A DNA stretch of 64,000 nucleotides from JBBQVS01 sp964250765 (lineage in GTDB: Bacteria > Chloroflexota > Ktedonobacteria > Ktedonobacterales > Ktedonobacteraceae). The notes beneath the pieces are model-generated. The model saw only the letters and a list, made by a program, of their open reading frames with translations, did not search any database and was not told where the DNA came from. How positions within the stretch are numbered: position 1 is the stretch's first letter; every line of letters begins with the position of its first letter. Where the stretch lies: NCBI GenBank assembly GCA_964250765.1, contig CAXUHF010000011.1:6361-70360 (forward strand), given 5' to 3'. Positions 24,267-32,828 of the stretch are shown one piece after another. The position numbers and the translations under genes are program-made.

Positions 24267-24440
24267 TATAAATCGGTCCCAATATGCATCAAGCTAAGAA
24301 GTGCTGAGTTTAATATGAGGCAGAAACAGGGCGTCGAGGGCTTGCCCCTGTCATGCCCACTTTCGGCGTATTTTCCATCCATAACAGTCTCAACAATTCT
24401 TAGCTTGATGTGTATTGGACGTGATAAATCGGTCCCTACT
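24267..24440. repeat. Composite inverted repeat with direct end copies
   Basis: ATAAATCGGTCCC occurs near 24267 and again in the same orientation near 24424. Inside are imperfect inverted arms of about 24 bp (CCAATATGCATCAAGCTAAG against CTTAGCTTGATGTGTATTGG). The CGGTCCCTAC end matches the ends of the 70-bp elements, so it is a related or compound copy. The rest of 24066-24520 holds no convincing gene. Confidence 0.6.
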
Positions 24441-24520
24441 AATATACATAAAAAGAGCGCAAATTGCGAACATAGGAAAGAACGTGCTATGCTGTGATGA
24501 CTATCATCTAGGAGAGTTGT

Positions 24521-25657
24521 ATGCTCAATTTCACTACAATTCCTATCGTAGACAATCATTGTCATCCAGTCTTATTGCGACAACAGTTGGATGTTGCAAC
24601 CTTTCGTGGCTATTTTACTGAGTCGCCTGACGTGACTATCGCTGAACAGCATGTGCCAAATACCATTTACTATCTGTGGATGCTTCGCCAACTCGCCGCC
24701 TTCTATAATTGTGAACGGAGCGAAGACGCTGTGATCGCGGCACATAATAGTATGAGTGCAGACACACTCATTGAGCACTTGATTACCTCAGCCCATATCG
24801 ACACGCTTGTCCTTGATCCAGCTTTTCCGCTTCCTGACGTATGTTACTCACCACAACAGATGAGTCAGATTGGACACTGCAAGACTGCTATGATGTTTCG
24901 TCTCGAAACGCTCATGCAACGCTTGGTAGTTGCATATAGCGATTTCAACGACGTTGTTAGCCACTTCTCAGCCGAGATAAGTGATATTCGTGCGAAGGGC
25001 TATTGTGCATACAAAAGCATCGTTGCCTATCGCACTGGCCTTCAGATAGCTGAATGGAGCAAAGATGAGGCCGCTCGCTCGTTTCAGCAAGCACGTACCG
25101 AGGCTGTAGAAAAACAACAGCAGTTTCGCATTGCCCACAAACCATTGATTGACTATTTGCTACATATCGCCTTTGCACAAGCCGCAGCGCAACATGTCCC
25201 CATTCAGTTTCATACGGGCTATGGTGACAATGATACGGATATGCGGCTCGGCAATCCACTTCACTTACGCAATGTGCTGGAACGGCGTGACTATCAAACC
25301 ATGCCGATTGTGCTGCTGCACGAAAGCTACCCGTATACTCAACTAGGAGCATATCTGGCAGCAGTCTATCCGCATGTCTATTTTGACCTTTCCTATACAA
25401 TTCCATTTGTCGAAAAGTTAGAGATGCTTGCATTCACACGACAAGCTCTGAGTGTTGCACCTGCCAGTAAACTGATGTATAGTTCAGACGGTATTAACAT
25501 TCCTGAGATGCACTGGGCTGGTGCCATTCGTGGCAGAAGTGTGCTTGCTCAAGTCCTTCAAGAGATGATCGATGCCGATGAGCTTGACGAGCAACAAGCT
25601 TTTTCAATCGCTACACAAATCCTCCATGACAATGCTTACAAAGTCTATCAACTTTAA
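24521..25657 (+). CDS. Amidohydrolase-family metal-dependent hydrolase
   Basis: A 378-residue TIM-barrel hydrolase of the amidohydrolase-2 type. The strand-1 metal motif is VDNHCHP (His-x-His, about residues 10-14), a later His lies in IQFHTGYGDND, the next in LLHESYPY, and the distal Asp in MYSSDG. The pattern resembles proteins annotated as amidohydrolases related to glutamine-synthetase-like catabolic enzymes and uronate isomerase relatives. AGGAGA lies 6 nt upstream. It is followed after 24 bp by a Nudix gene. The substrate is unknown. Confidence 0.85.
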   Translation: MLNFTTIPIVDNHCHPVLLRQQLDVATFRGYFTESPDVTIAEQHVPNTIYYLWMLRQLAAFYNCERSEDAVIAAHNSMSADTLIEHLITSAHIDTLVLDPAFPLPDVCYSPQQMSQIGHCKTAMMFRLETLMQRLVVAYSDFNDVVSHFSAEISDIRAKGYCAYKSIVAYRTGLQIAEWSKDEAARSFQQARTEAVEKQQQFRIAHKPLIDYLLHIAFAQAAAQHVPIQFHTGYGDNDTDMRLGNPLHLRNVLERRDYQTMPIVLLHESYPYTQLGAYLAAVYPHVYFDLSYTIPFVEKLEMLAFTRQALSVAPASKLMYSSDGINIPEMHWAGAIRGRSVLAQVLQEMIDADELDEQQAFSIATQILHDNAYKVYQL

Positions 25658-25681
25658 TACCGTCATTGAGAGAGGTGTCTA

Positions 25682-26152
25682 ATGGTAGAAGCAGGTGATG
25701 CGTCTAGTAGTCCAAGACAATTTCGTATCGCGGTATACGCACTGATTTTCAATACAGAACATGAAATTTTACTGGCATTGCGACGTGATATTGATTGGTG
25801 GAACCTTCCAGGCGGTGGATTAGAACTAGGGGAAACCGTCGAAGAGGGTGTCTGTCGTGAGGTACGTGAGGAAACTGGACTTGAGGTTGAGGTAGATCAT
25901 CTCGTGGGCGTCTATTCAAAGCCGCAAAAGCAAGAGGTTGTACTGACATTTTTGTGTCGCGTACTCGGTGGCACCCTTACTGCTACCGAAGAGTCGCGTG
26001 AGTGTCGCTATTTCTCGCCAGAGGCAATGCCTGTAAACACGCTACCGAAGCACAAAGAACGTATCATGGATGTATTACTCAACTCAAATCATGCAGTACT
26101 ACGTACTCAGAGGAGTTCATCGGAAGAGGATCAGCGTCTTCCACCAATGTAA
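25682..26152 (+). CDS. Nudix hydrolase
   Basis: A 156-residue protein with a full Nudix box GGGLELGETVEEGVCREVREETGLEV (about 40-65; G-x5-E-x7-REUxEExGU satisfied, catalytic glutamates in REVREE). It should hydrolyse a nucleoside diphosphate linked to another moiety. GAGAGG precedes the start, and the gene is likely co-transcribed with the amidohydrolase gene. Confidence 0.9.
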   Translation: MVEAGDASSSPRQFRIAVYALIFNTEHEILLALRRDIDWWNLPGGGLELGETVEEGVCREVREETGLEVEVDHLVGVYSKPQKQEVVLTFLCRVLGGTLTATEESRECRYFSPEAMPVNTLPKHKERIMDVLLNSNHAVLRTQRSSSEEDQRLPPM

Positions 26153-26209
26153 AGGCATGGTGTATTGTAACATTGTTCAAATACGCACAACTTGTTGAAC
26201 GTGGGAACC

Positions 26210-26331
26210 AACGGACGCCCACCACCCGCGCCCAAGCCAGAAAAAAAAAATAGTTNNNNNNNNNNCTACTATACATACTGTGCGTAGCACATAGCAGAAT
26301 ATAGTAGGGTAGCCCCTTGTGGGCGTCCGTT
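26210..26331. repeat. AACGGACGCCC-family palindromic element interrupted by a gap
   Basis: The left end AACGGACGCCCACC and the right end (GGGGCTACCCTACTATA on the reverse strand, closing with GGGCGTCCGTT) match the 95-bp element at 12528-12622. The left interior is replaced by an A-run and ten Ns (26256-26265), so the true length is unknown and the left arm is probably misassembled. Confidence 0.7.
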
Positions 26332-26411
26332 GTGTAGCCTACGCATCATTCTTCGTATTTGAACAGTATTAAGATTTGTCGTGTCTTAGTTTAATAAGGA
26401 GAAAGAATAAC

Positions 26412-27803
26412 ATGGCGACAACAACCCACTACGATGCTATTATTATTGGTGCTGGACAATCCGGCGGTCCACTTGCGACTGCTTTAGGGCAGTCGGGCAA
26501 GAAAACGGCGATCATCGAGCGTGAGCATGTCGGTGGTACATGTATCAACGAAGGCTGTACACCTACAAAAACAATGGTTGCCAGTGCCAGAGCAGCGTAT
26601 GTTGCCAGACGTAGTGCCGACTTTGGCGTACACACTGGACCCGTTAGCGTTGATATGACCGTTGTTAGGAAACGCAAACGCGATATCGTAAACAGCTTTC
26701 GGAGTGGCAGCCAGAGTCGCCTTGAAAAGTCCGAGAACGTAGACTTACTCATGGGTGAGGCTGCTTTTATCGCTCCTAAAGCTATAGAAGTGCATCTCAA
26801 TGATGGAAGCGTGCAGGAACTTACTGGTGATTTGTTCTTTATAAACGCGGGAGAGCGTCCATCCGCTCCTCATATCGAAGGTATAGAGAACGTTCCTTAC
26901 CTCAATTCTACCTCGATTATGGAACTCGATGTTGTGCCTGAGCACCTGTTAGTAATCGGCGGTGGCTATATCGGGCTAGAATTTGGGCAAATGTTCCGTC
27001 GTTTTGGGAGCGAGGTTACAATTGTGCAACGTGGCAAGCAATTGTTAGCGCGTGAAGACCCTGATATTGCAGAGGAAGTAGAAAAGATTTTGCGCGAAGA
27101 TGGCATCGAGGTCTTGCTTGAAACTAATACATCGCATGTGACAAAAGACGCGAACGGCACAATTCAATTAGTTGTCAAAACGCCTGATAGAGAGCGAACT
27201 CTAAGCGGCTCACATCTGCTCGCAGGAACAGGTAGAACTCCGAATACTGACAAGTTGAACCTTGATGCAACAGGAGTGCAGATTGACAAAAAAGGCTATA
27301 TTCCAGTCAATGATACCTTAGAGACGAATGTACCAGGTATTTATGCACTTGGTGACATAAAGGGTCCTCCAGCCTTTACGCACATCTCCTATGACGATTT
27401 TCGCATTATCCGTACAAACCTGATTGAGCACGGCAAGGCGAGCATTGCAGACCGTATTGTCCCTTACACCGTGTTCATTGACCCACAGCTTGGGCGCGTT
27501 GGACTCAGTGAGACCGAGGCAAAGCAGCAAGGCAAAAACTTCAAGGTTGCCAAAATGCCTATGAACTATGTCGCACGTGCGCTTGAGGTGGACGAGCCAA
27601 GAGGCGTAATGAAAGTTATCGTTGATCCAGACACGAAGCTCATTCTCGGTTGTGCTATCCTGGGCATGGACGGTGGCGAAGTTATGGCGATGCTCCAAAT
27701 CGCTATGCTAGGCAAACTTCCCTACAACGTATTGGAAGAGGGCGTCTTTGCTCATCCAACACTCGCCGAGTCGTTGAATAACTTGTTCGGCACGATTGAG
27801 TAG
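26412..27803 (+). CDS. Mercuric-reductase-like FAD disulfide oxidoreductase
   Basis: A 463-residue class I pyridine nucleotide-disulfide oxidoreductase. It has the FAD motif IIGAGQSGGPLA (10-21), redox cysteines in GGTCINEGCTPTKT (about 43-56), the NAD motif VIGGGYIGLEFG and the C-terminal dimerisation domain. It lacks the N-terminal HMA domain and the C-terminal vicinal Cys pair of real MerA, and also lacks the usual dihydrolipoamide dehydrogenase His-Glu-Pro end, so it belongs to the poorly characterised Mer-like group. AAGGAGA precedes the start by 9 nt. It is monocistronic and followed by a terminator. Confidence 0.88.
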   Translation: MATTTHYDAIIIGAGQSGGPLATALGQSGKKTAIIEREHVGGTCINEGCTPTKTMVASARAAYVARRSADFGVHTGPVSVDMTVVRKRKRDIVNSFRSGSQSRLEKSENVDLLMGEAAFIAPKAIEVHLNDGSVQELTGDLFFINAGERPSAPHIEGIENVPYLNSTSIMELDVVPEHLLVIGGGYIGLEFGQMFRRFGSEVTIVQRGKQLLAREDPDIAEEVEKILREDGIEVLLETNTSHVTKDANGTIQLVVKTPDRERTLSGSHLLAGTGRTPNTDKLNLDATGVQIDKKGYIPVNDTLETNVPGIYALGDIKGPPAFTHISYDDFRIIRTNLIEHGKASIADRIVPYTVFIDPQLGRVGLSETEAKQQGKNFKVAKMPMNYVARALEVDEPRGVMKVIVDPDTKLILGCAILGMDGGEVMAMLQIAMLGKLPYNVLEEGVFAHPTLAESLNNLFGTIE

Positions 27804-27811
27804 TGGAACGT

Positions 27812-27840
27812 ATGCCAGCAACTCTCATAGTTGCTGGCAT
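27812..27840 (+). terminator. Intrinsic-type terminator
   Basis: Perfect 12-bp stem (ATGCCAGCAACT) with loop CTCAT, ending 37 bp after the oxidoreductase stop and followed by CATCTTTATA. Confidence 0.65.
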
Positions 27841-27876
27841 CATCTTTATACGGTTAAATCGAATTTGATAATGTTA

Positions 27877-28761
27877 TTATGCTCTGCGACTCAAGTCCTT
27901 CTGCTCTAAACTAGTCAACTCTGCGCTAACGCGCCATACCTTTTCAGCGATAGCCTCATCATAGGAATCAGAAGATGAGCGCACGATCTTGTTACGAAAA
28001 TTCACGTACTTGCCCGTGATCCCTTCCACGTTTGGTGAGGACGCAAGGTAGATCGAACTTTGCGCTGCATGTTTGGTTGTCAACCAGTGTGAGAAGAGAG
28101 GTAGGATGAGCCGAACCGCAAAAGGTAGTGGCACGGCTTTGGTCCCTTCGAGAGTACCACCAGGGTCAGCCGCATTCACGGTCACGTTAGTGCCGCTCAG
28201 ACGACGCGCCAATTCATACGTGAAGAATAGATTTGCGAGTTTTGCCTGCTGATAGGCATGCATCATGTTATAGTCTTTTTCAGATTGCAGGTCATCAAAG
28301 TCGATGCGACCAGAGCGATGCTGTATCGAATTGACATTTATGATACGTGCAGGTGCGCTAGCTTCCAGTGTGGGAAGTAGCAGATTCGTCAGAAGGAAGG
28401 ATGCTAAGTGGTTTGTCACGAAGGTTGCTTCCAGACCATCAGTAGTCACTTTCCTCTGAGCATTGGTACCGCCCGCATTATTCACGAGTACATGCAACTG
28501 CGGATAGTGGGCGATAATATGTTCTGCTAGACGGCGGACCTCGGCAAGAGACGAAAGGTCTGCTTGTAGAAATGAAATTTTTGTACTACCCGTGTGCTGC
28601 TGTATGCTAGTAACTGCCTCAGCTCCACGCGCTGCATCACGACCAACAATAATTACAGAGGCACCAAGTGCACTCAGCCCAAGTGCGGTCTGATAACCTA
28701 TACCTTTAGTTCCTCCCGTCACTAACGCAGTCTTCTCTTGCATATTCCATATTGTACTCAT
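27877..28761 (-). CDS. Short-chain dehydrogenase (retinol-dehydrogenase-like)
   Basis: A 294-residue SDR with the cofactor motif TGGTKGIG (15-22), NNAGG (about 92-96) and the active site YQQAKLAN (Tyr and Lys). The C-terminal layout matches the WWOX/retinol dehydrogenase-like group common in soil bacteria, using NADP(H). It is transcribed divergently from a TetR gene at 29029, which probably regulates it. The substrate is unknown. Confidence 0.9.
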   Translation of the reverse strand: MSTIWNMQEKTALVTGGTKGIGYQTALGLSALGASVIIVGRDAARGAEAVTSIQQHTGSTKISFLQADLSSLAEVRRLAEHIIAHYPQLHVLVNNAGGTNAQRKVTTDGLEATFVTNHLASFLLTNLLLPTLEASAPARIINVNSIQHRSGRIDFDDLQSEKDYNMMHAYQQAKLANLFFTYELARRLSGTNVTVNAADPGGTLEGTKAVPLPFAVRLILPLFSHWLTTKHAAQSSIYLASSPNVEGITGKYVNFRNKIVRSSSDSYDEAIAEKVWRVSAELTSLEQKDLSRRA

Positions 28762-28944
28762 ACTTTTAAATCTCCTCTTGAGTTTCCTCTGATACTCTTA
28801 TCTCAGATGCGTTGCAATCCAACATTCATATCCCTTCTTTAGTCCTTCCAGTGCGAATATGAATATGCTATACTTACTGACAGAGTAATCACTACTGAAC
28901 ATCGTGTTTATTTTTTACTGGTTTTATCGTAACATAACTAGACG

Positions 28945-28971
28945 ACAAGACTCAAGTCAAAACTGTCTTGT
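28945..28971. promoter_or_regulatory. Candidate TetR operator between SDR and tetR genes
   Basis: Inverted repeat ACAAGAC-N13-GTCTTGT in the 267-bp divergent region, 58 bp before the tetR start. The spacing is long for a TetR site; the assignment is tentative. Confidence 0.3.
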
Positions 28972-29028
28972 AGAATTTTGCCGAACAAATTAATGGAAAG
29001 TGTTCATTAAAAAGACGGAGTAATAACT

Positions 29029-29694
29029 GTGGAACAGGTTAAAAATGCTCTAAATGATGTTTCCAAACAAAACAATAGAAAATGTTTTTTTAGCCGTGCT
29101 GGAACAATGCAGGGTATACAAGACCAACCTGTAGACCGACGTATTCAGAGAACACGACAGTTGCTTCATGATGCGTTGTTTCTGCTCATTATCGAACGGG
29201 GGTATGAAGGGATTGCGATTCAGGATATCACGGAACGAGCTAACATCGGGCGAACCACATTTTACCTCCATTACCAGGATAAAGAAGAGCTTCTAAAGGC
29301 GAGTGTCAAAACACTCATGCACGAACTCCAACTCGATGTTGAGCCGAGTGCCGAAGAAATATGTCCTTACTCTATTCGATTCATCCGCATTTTCCAACAT
29401 GTAGCACAACGGCAGCAGTTGTATCAGGCTCTGCTGAAAGAAACGGGACCGATCAACATAGGAAACTTAATGAGAACCTATTTCGCTGAACTTTTTCAAC
29501 GGTACATGCTAGAGCTTCGGGAGAGAGAGAATTTCTCGCCTTTAAAAAACGAACTCATCGCGGCTCATGCAGCAGGGTCGTTGTTCGGCTTGATCTCCTG
29601 GTGGCTCAACCATGAGGTCTGCCCTTCCGCCGAGCAAATGGGCGCGGTCTACTTTCAGTTGATGGCAAATGGAGGCGAGGACATCCCTCTCTAG
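29029..29694 (+). CDS. TetR/AcrR-family regulator
   Basis: A 221-residue regulator. The HTH spans about 38-82 (RRIQRTRQLLHDALFLLIIE, GIAIQDITERANIGRTTFYLHY, KEELL), with a TetR_C-type ligand domain. The GTG at 29029 has GGAG 9 nt upstream and is preferred; ATG 29107 is an alternative that removes 26 residues. It is divergent from the retinol-dehydrogenase-like SDR and probably represses it. Confidence 0.88.
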   Translation: MEQVKNALNDVSKQNNRKCFFSRAGTMQGIQDQPVDRRIQRTRQLLHDALFLLIIERGYEGIAIQDITERANIGRTTFYLHYQDKEELLKASVKTLMHELQLDVEPSAEEICPYSIRFIRIFQHVAQRQQLYQALLKETGPINIGNLMRTYFAELFQRYMLELRERENFSPLKNELIAAHAAGSLFGLISWWLNHEVCPSAEQMGAVYFQLMANGGEDIPL

Positions 29695-29707
29695 CAAGAG
29701 AAAAATC

Positions 29708-29768
29708 AGTTCAACCTTCATTTGTTACTCATCGCCTTCGGCGGTGAGTAACAAATGAAGGTTGAACT
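29708..29768. terminator. Bidirectional terminator hairpin
   Basis: Arms of about 26 bp (AGTTCAACCTTCATTTGTTA and onward) around CTTCGG lie between the convergent tetR and beta-galactosidase genes. The stem is very long and nearly perfect, with the stable CTTCGG-type loop. Confidence 0.75.
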
Positions 29769-29773
29769 ATAGG

Positions 29774-31789
29774 CTACTGCAACAAAACTACTGCATCCAC
29801 TGCACCTACCTCAACCTGTCCTGTAATATCCTTCCCATCGAGCAATGAAGCAAAAGTGCCACTTGGCAACGTCACATGCTGTACTTGTTCAGTGTGATTG
29901 AGCAAAAAGTAGACGGACTTCCCATCTGCTCTTACTCTTCTTGTAACTTCAACGCCTGCGGGTGCTTCCAATACTGATGCAATGCCCGCTTGCTCGCAAA
30001 GTTGCTGTGTGAGTTTGTCGAGCAATTCGTTGTTGCTTTGTGTGGCTAGATAGTAGGCATGACCTTGCCCAAAAGAGTTGACCGTCAAGGCGGGATTATT
30101 AGCATAATAGTCGTTCGTAAAGACGCCAAGAGCTTGTGCGTCCTCTAAATGAATAAGTTCACCCCAAACTGTTGCTGGATAAGTTCCTTGTAACGCACCT
30201 TCTTGAATAAGAACCTGATTGGTCATCTCTGGCGTCAAGGGGTCAAACTCTTCGACATGAATACCCAGTAGCTTCCGAAGTTCAGCGGGATAACCACCTA
30301 GACAAACATGATCGCTCTCATCAACGATACCACTAAAAAAGGTCGTCAAGAAGGTACCGCCTTGCTCGACAAATTGCTCAAAGTTTTTCGCAACACCTGA
30401 GTGCAGCATATATAACAGAGGAGCAACCACAAGCTTGTACTTGCTCAGATCGCTATCGGGTGATACAACATCAACAGCAATATTGAACTTGTGAAATGCG
30501 CGATAATAGGTTAAGAGTTGCTCCCAGTAGTGCAAGCGGTTACTCGGCCCTGGTAGATATTCGACTGCCCACCAATTTTGCCAATCCATCACAATTGCCA
30601 CTTGAGCCGGAACATGAGAACCCACAATATCGGGTGAAAGTTTTTGTAGGTCTGCTCCCACCTGTGCCACTTGCTGAAAAATGCGCGTATGCTCACTGCC
30701 TTCGTGCGGTACCATCGCACTGTGGAACTGCTCGGCACCTGCCTGTGATTGACGCCATTGAAAAAACAGGACGCCATCGGCTCCATGCGCAAGTGCTTGC
30801 AAGCTATGTAAACGCATTCGCCCTGGACGCTTATGTGGATTTTGTGGTTGCCAGTTGACTTGACTTGGGCTTTGTTCCATGATGAGATGAGGCTTTCCAC
30901 TCTTTAGTGAACGCATAAGGTCATGCGGAAAGGCAACTTCCCACGCTTGAGCAGAGATTGGGGGATACATGTCAAACGAAATAACATCCATATGGGGTGC
31001 CCATGCGAAACCGTCAACGGGCTTGAAACCAACCATCAGGTTTGTTGTGAGAGGAATCGTAGGTGTGATTGCGCGTAGTATATCCTCTTCGACACGATAG
31101 CAAGCAAGAAGTGAGTCGGACATGAAACGCCAGTAGTCCAAACTGTGCGTGGGGTTGTTTTGTGCGGGTGTGACGCGCGGCGGCAGAATGTCTTCCCAAT
31201 CGTAATAATGTTGACTCCAAAAACTTGTACCCCACGCGGCGTTGACAGCCTCTAGCGATTGATAGCGTTCTTGCAGCCAGACGCGAAACGCCTCAGCACA
31301 ATTATCGCAATAACATACAGAGGTATGACAACCGTACTCGTTGTTTAAGTGCCACATAGTAAGTGCGGGATGCTTTGCGTATCGTTCGGCAAGCTGTTGA
31401 ACTAATGTCCCTGATTTACGCCGAAAATCGGGACTGTTCGGGCAATAGTGCTGCCGCGAGCCATGTGACATGCGTCTACCATTGCGTGTCACCGGCAGCA
31501 TTGAAGGATACAGACGGCTCATCCACGTTGGCGGTGATGCTGTTCCCGTTGCGAGGTCGGCTGCAATACCATTTTGTGCCAGCATATCCATAATGCGATC
31601 TAATTGCTCAAAGGAATACTGATCTGGTTTAGGTTCGAGCATCGCCCACGAGAAAATATTGATAGATGTCATGTTGACATGGGCTAGCTTCATGAGCCGC
31701 ATATCTTCGGTCCACACAGCTTCGAGCCACTGCTCAGGGTTATAATCTCCACCATAGAAAAGGGTACCAGGAAAAGTAGTGTTCTGCAT
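29774..31789 (-). CDS. Beta-galactosidase, glycoside hydrolase family 42
   Basis: A 671-residue cytoplasmic enzyme with all GH42 parts: a TIM barrel (FYGGDYNPEQW at the N-terminus), acid/base Glu151 in WHLNNEYGCHT, zinc-site cysteines in CHTSVCYCDNC, nucleophile Glu305 in LIMEQSPSQVNW, then a trimerisation domain and a small C-terminal beta domain. It hydrolyses beta-D-galactosides, probably plant galactan oligomers. Start 31789 has GGAG 9 nt upstream and gives the usual family length. No sugar transporter or regulator is adjacent. Confidence 0.95.
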   Translation of the reverse strand: MQNTTFPGTLFYGGDYNPEQWLEAVWTEDMRLMKLAHVNMTSINIFSWAMLEPKPDQYSFEQLDRIMDMLAQNGIAADLATGTASPPTWMSRLYPSMLPVTRNGRRMSHGSRQHYCPNSPDFRRKSGTLVQQLAERYAKHPALTMWHLNNEYGCHTSVCYCDNCAEAFRVWLQERYQSLEAVNAAWGTSFWSQHYYDWEDILPPRVTPAQNNPTHSLDYWRFMSDSLLACYRVEEDILRAITPTIPLTTNLMVGFKPVDGFAWAPHMDVISFDMYPPISAQAWEVAFPHDLMRSLKSGKPHLIMEQSPSQVNWQPQNPHKRPGRMRLHSLQALAHGADGVLFFQWRQSQAGAEQFHSAMVPHEGSEHTRIFQQVAQVGADLQKLSPDIVGSHVPAQVAIVMDWQNWWAVEYLPGPSNRLHYWEQLLTYYRAFHKFNIAVDVVSPDSDLSKYKLVVAPLLYMLHSGVAKNFEQFVEQGGTFLTTFFSGIVDESDHVCLGGYPAELRKLLGIHVEEFDPLTPEMTNQVLIQEGALQGTYPATVWGELIHLEDAQALGVFTNDYYANNPALTVNSFGQGHAYYLATQSNNELLDKLTQQLCEQAGIASVLEAPAGVEVTRRVRADGKSVYFLLNHTEQVQHVTLPSGTFASLLDGKDITGQVEVGAVDAVVLLQ

Positions 31790-31840
31790 ACGGAAAAGCT
31801 CCAACCTGTTCTATAAGAAGAGAGCTTGTATCTCCTCTGG

Positions 31841-32725
31841 TTATCTCTGCGTGTCACGTAACGCATCGTGCATAGCTTGTTCGACTTCAATAAGAAGGCG
31901 TGTGCGAAGTTGAGTTGCCCATTCTTCATCCCACGCATCTTGCGCTTGAAGCATATGTTTGCAATGGACAAGTGGGTCCTGTACATCTTCGTCACTATAC
32001 TGTTGAGGAAATAGAGCAGGGGCTACGAATACTTCAAGTAAAACCGGTCCCTGTCCCTCGCGTACATGCTGTATAGCGTGCTGCATTGTTTCATAGACAG
32101 AAATCACATCGGTTCCTTCTACAGTATAATGGGCCAGGGTGTCGGGTAGTGAATCCGCCGCTAAGCAAGAGTTTTTGCTTGAAAATGTACTTTGACAACT
32201 ATGCTCGCAAATAAAAATAATGGGAAGGGAATGATGAGCCGAAAAACGTATGCCTTCGAGGAAATCCGCTTCTGTAACAACATCATCACCACAATAGGCA
32301 ATAGTGATAACAGGCACTTTGCGTAATTTCGAGGCGAACGCAATTCCTGATGCATGCAAAATCTGTGTTGCAACAGGTGCGGAGCCTGTAACTGTATTAT
32401 GCTTATGATAGCTCCAGTGAACCTGTCCTGCTTCCTGACCGCCATCTGCCTGGCCTTGTACATGTGTGCAAAAGACCTCATATGGTGACATTCCTATAGC
32501 CATAATAACACCAAGGTCACGGTAGTGGGGCAGAGTAAAATCTTTCCCTACCTCGATGCAAACCGCGCTTCCAACTTGCGCAGCCTCGTAACCCCGACAA
32601 CTCACATATGTCGTCGGGTCTTCTGTATACAATTGCCAGATGTATTCATCAACAAGCCTTGTGAGCAACATACGCTCATACAAGTTTTTTGCAAGCTGAA
32701 TATGTGCGTGCGAAGAGGATAGCAT
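31841..32725 (-). CDS. E1-alpha-like TPP dehydrogenase homologue with degenerate cofactor motif
   Basis: A 294-residue protein homologous to the alpha subunit of pyruvate/branched-chain 2-oxoacid dehydrogenase (YERMLLTRLVDEYIWQLY, LPHYRDLGVIMAIGMSP, GSAPVATQILHASGIAFA). The thiamine diphosphate motif, normally GDG...NN, reads GDD at 146-148 and EHS at 174-176, so the usual Mg2+/TPP ligands are altered. It is shorter than active alpha subunits (about 320-360) and has no beta partner next to it. It may be inactive or a binding protein. It follows a P450 gene by 103 bp on the same strand. A functional fused E1 is at 34387. Confidence 0.78.
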   Translation of the reverse strand: MLSSSHAHIQLAKNLYERMLLTRLVDEYIWQLYTEDPTTYVSCRGYEAAQVGSAVCIEVGKDFTLPHYRDLGVIMAIGMSPYEVFCTHVQGQADGGQEAGQVHWSYHKHNTVTGSAPVATQILHASGIAFASKLRKVPVITIAYCGDDVVTEADFLEGIRFSAHHSLPIIFICEHSCQSTFSSKNSCLAADSLPDTLAHYTVEGTDVISVYETMQHAIQHVREGQGPVLLEVFVAPALFPQQYSDEDVQDPLVHCKHMLQAQDAWDEEWATQLRTRLLIEVEQAMHDALRDTQR

Positions 32726-32828
32726 ACCTACTCTACAGTAATTCTTATAGCCAAAGGATCTCGTCTTTCATAACAAGCACAATCATTATATGCTGAATTC
32801 AGTACCGGAAGCAACAAGAAATATATTG

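Noticed and set aside
26412..27803. True mercuric reductase (merA)
   Set aside because: There is no HMA domain, no C-terminal Cys pair and no other mer gene nearby.
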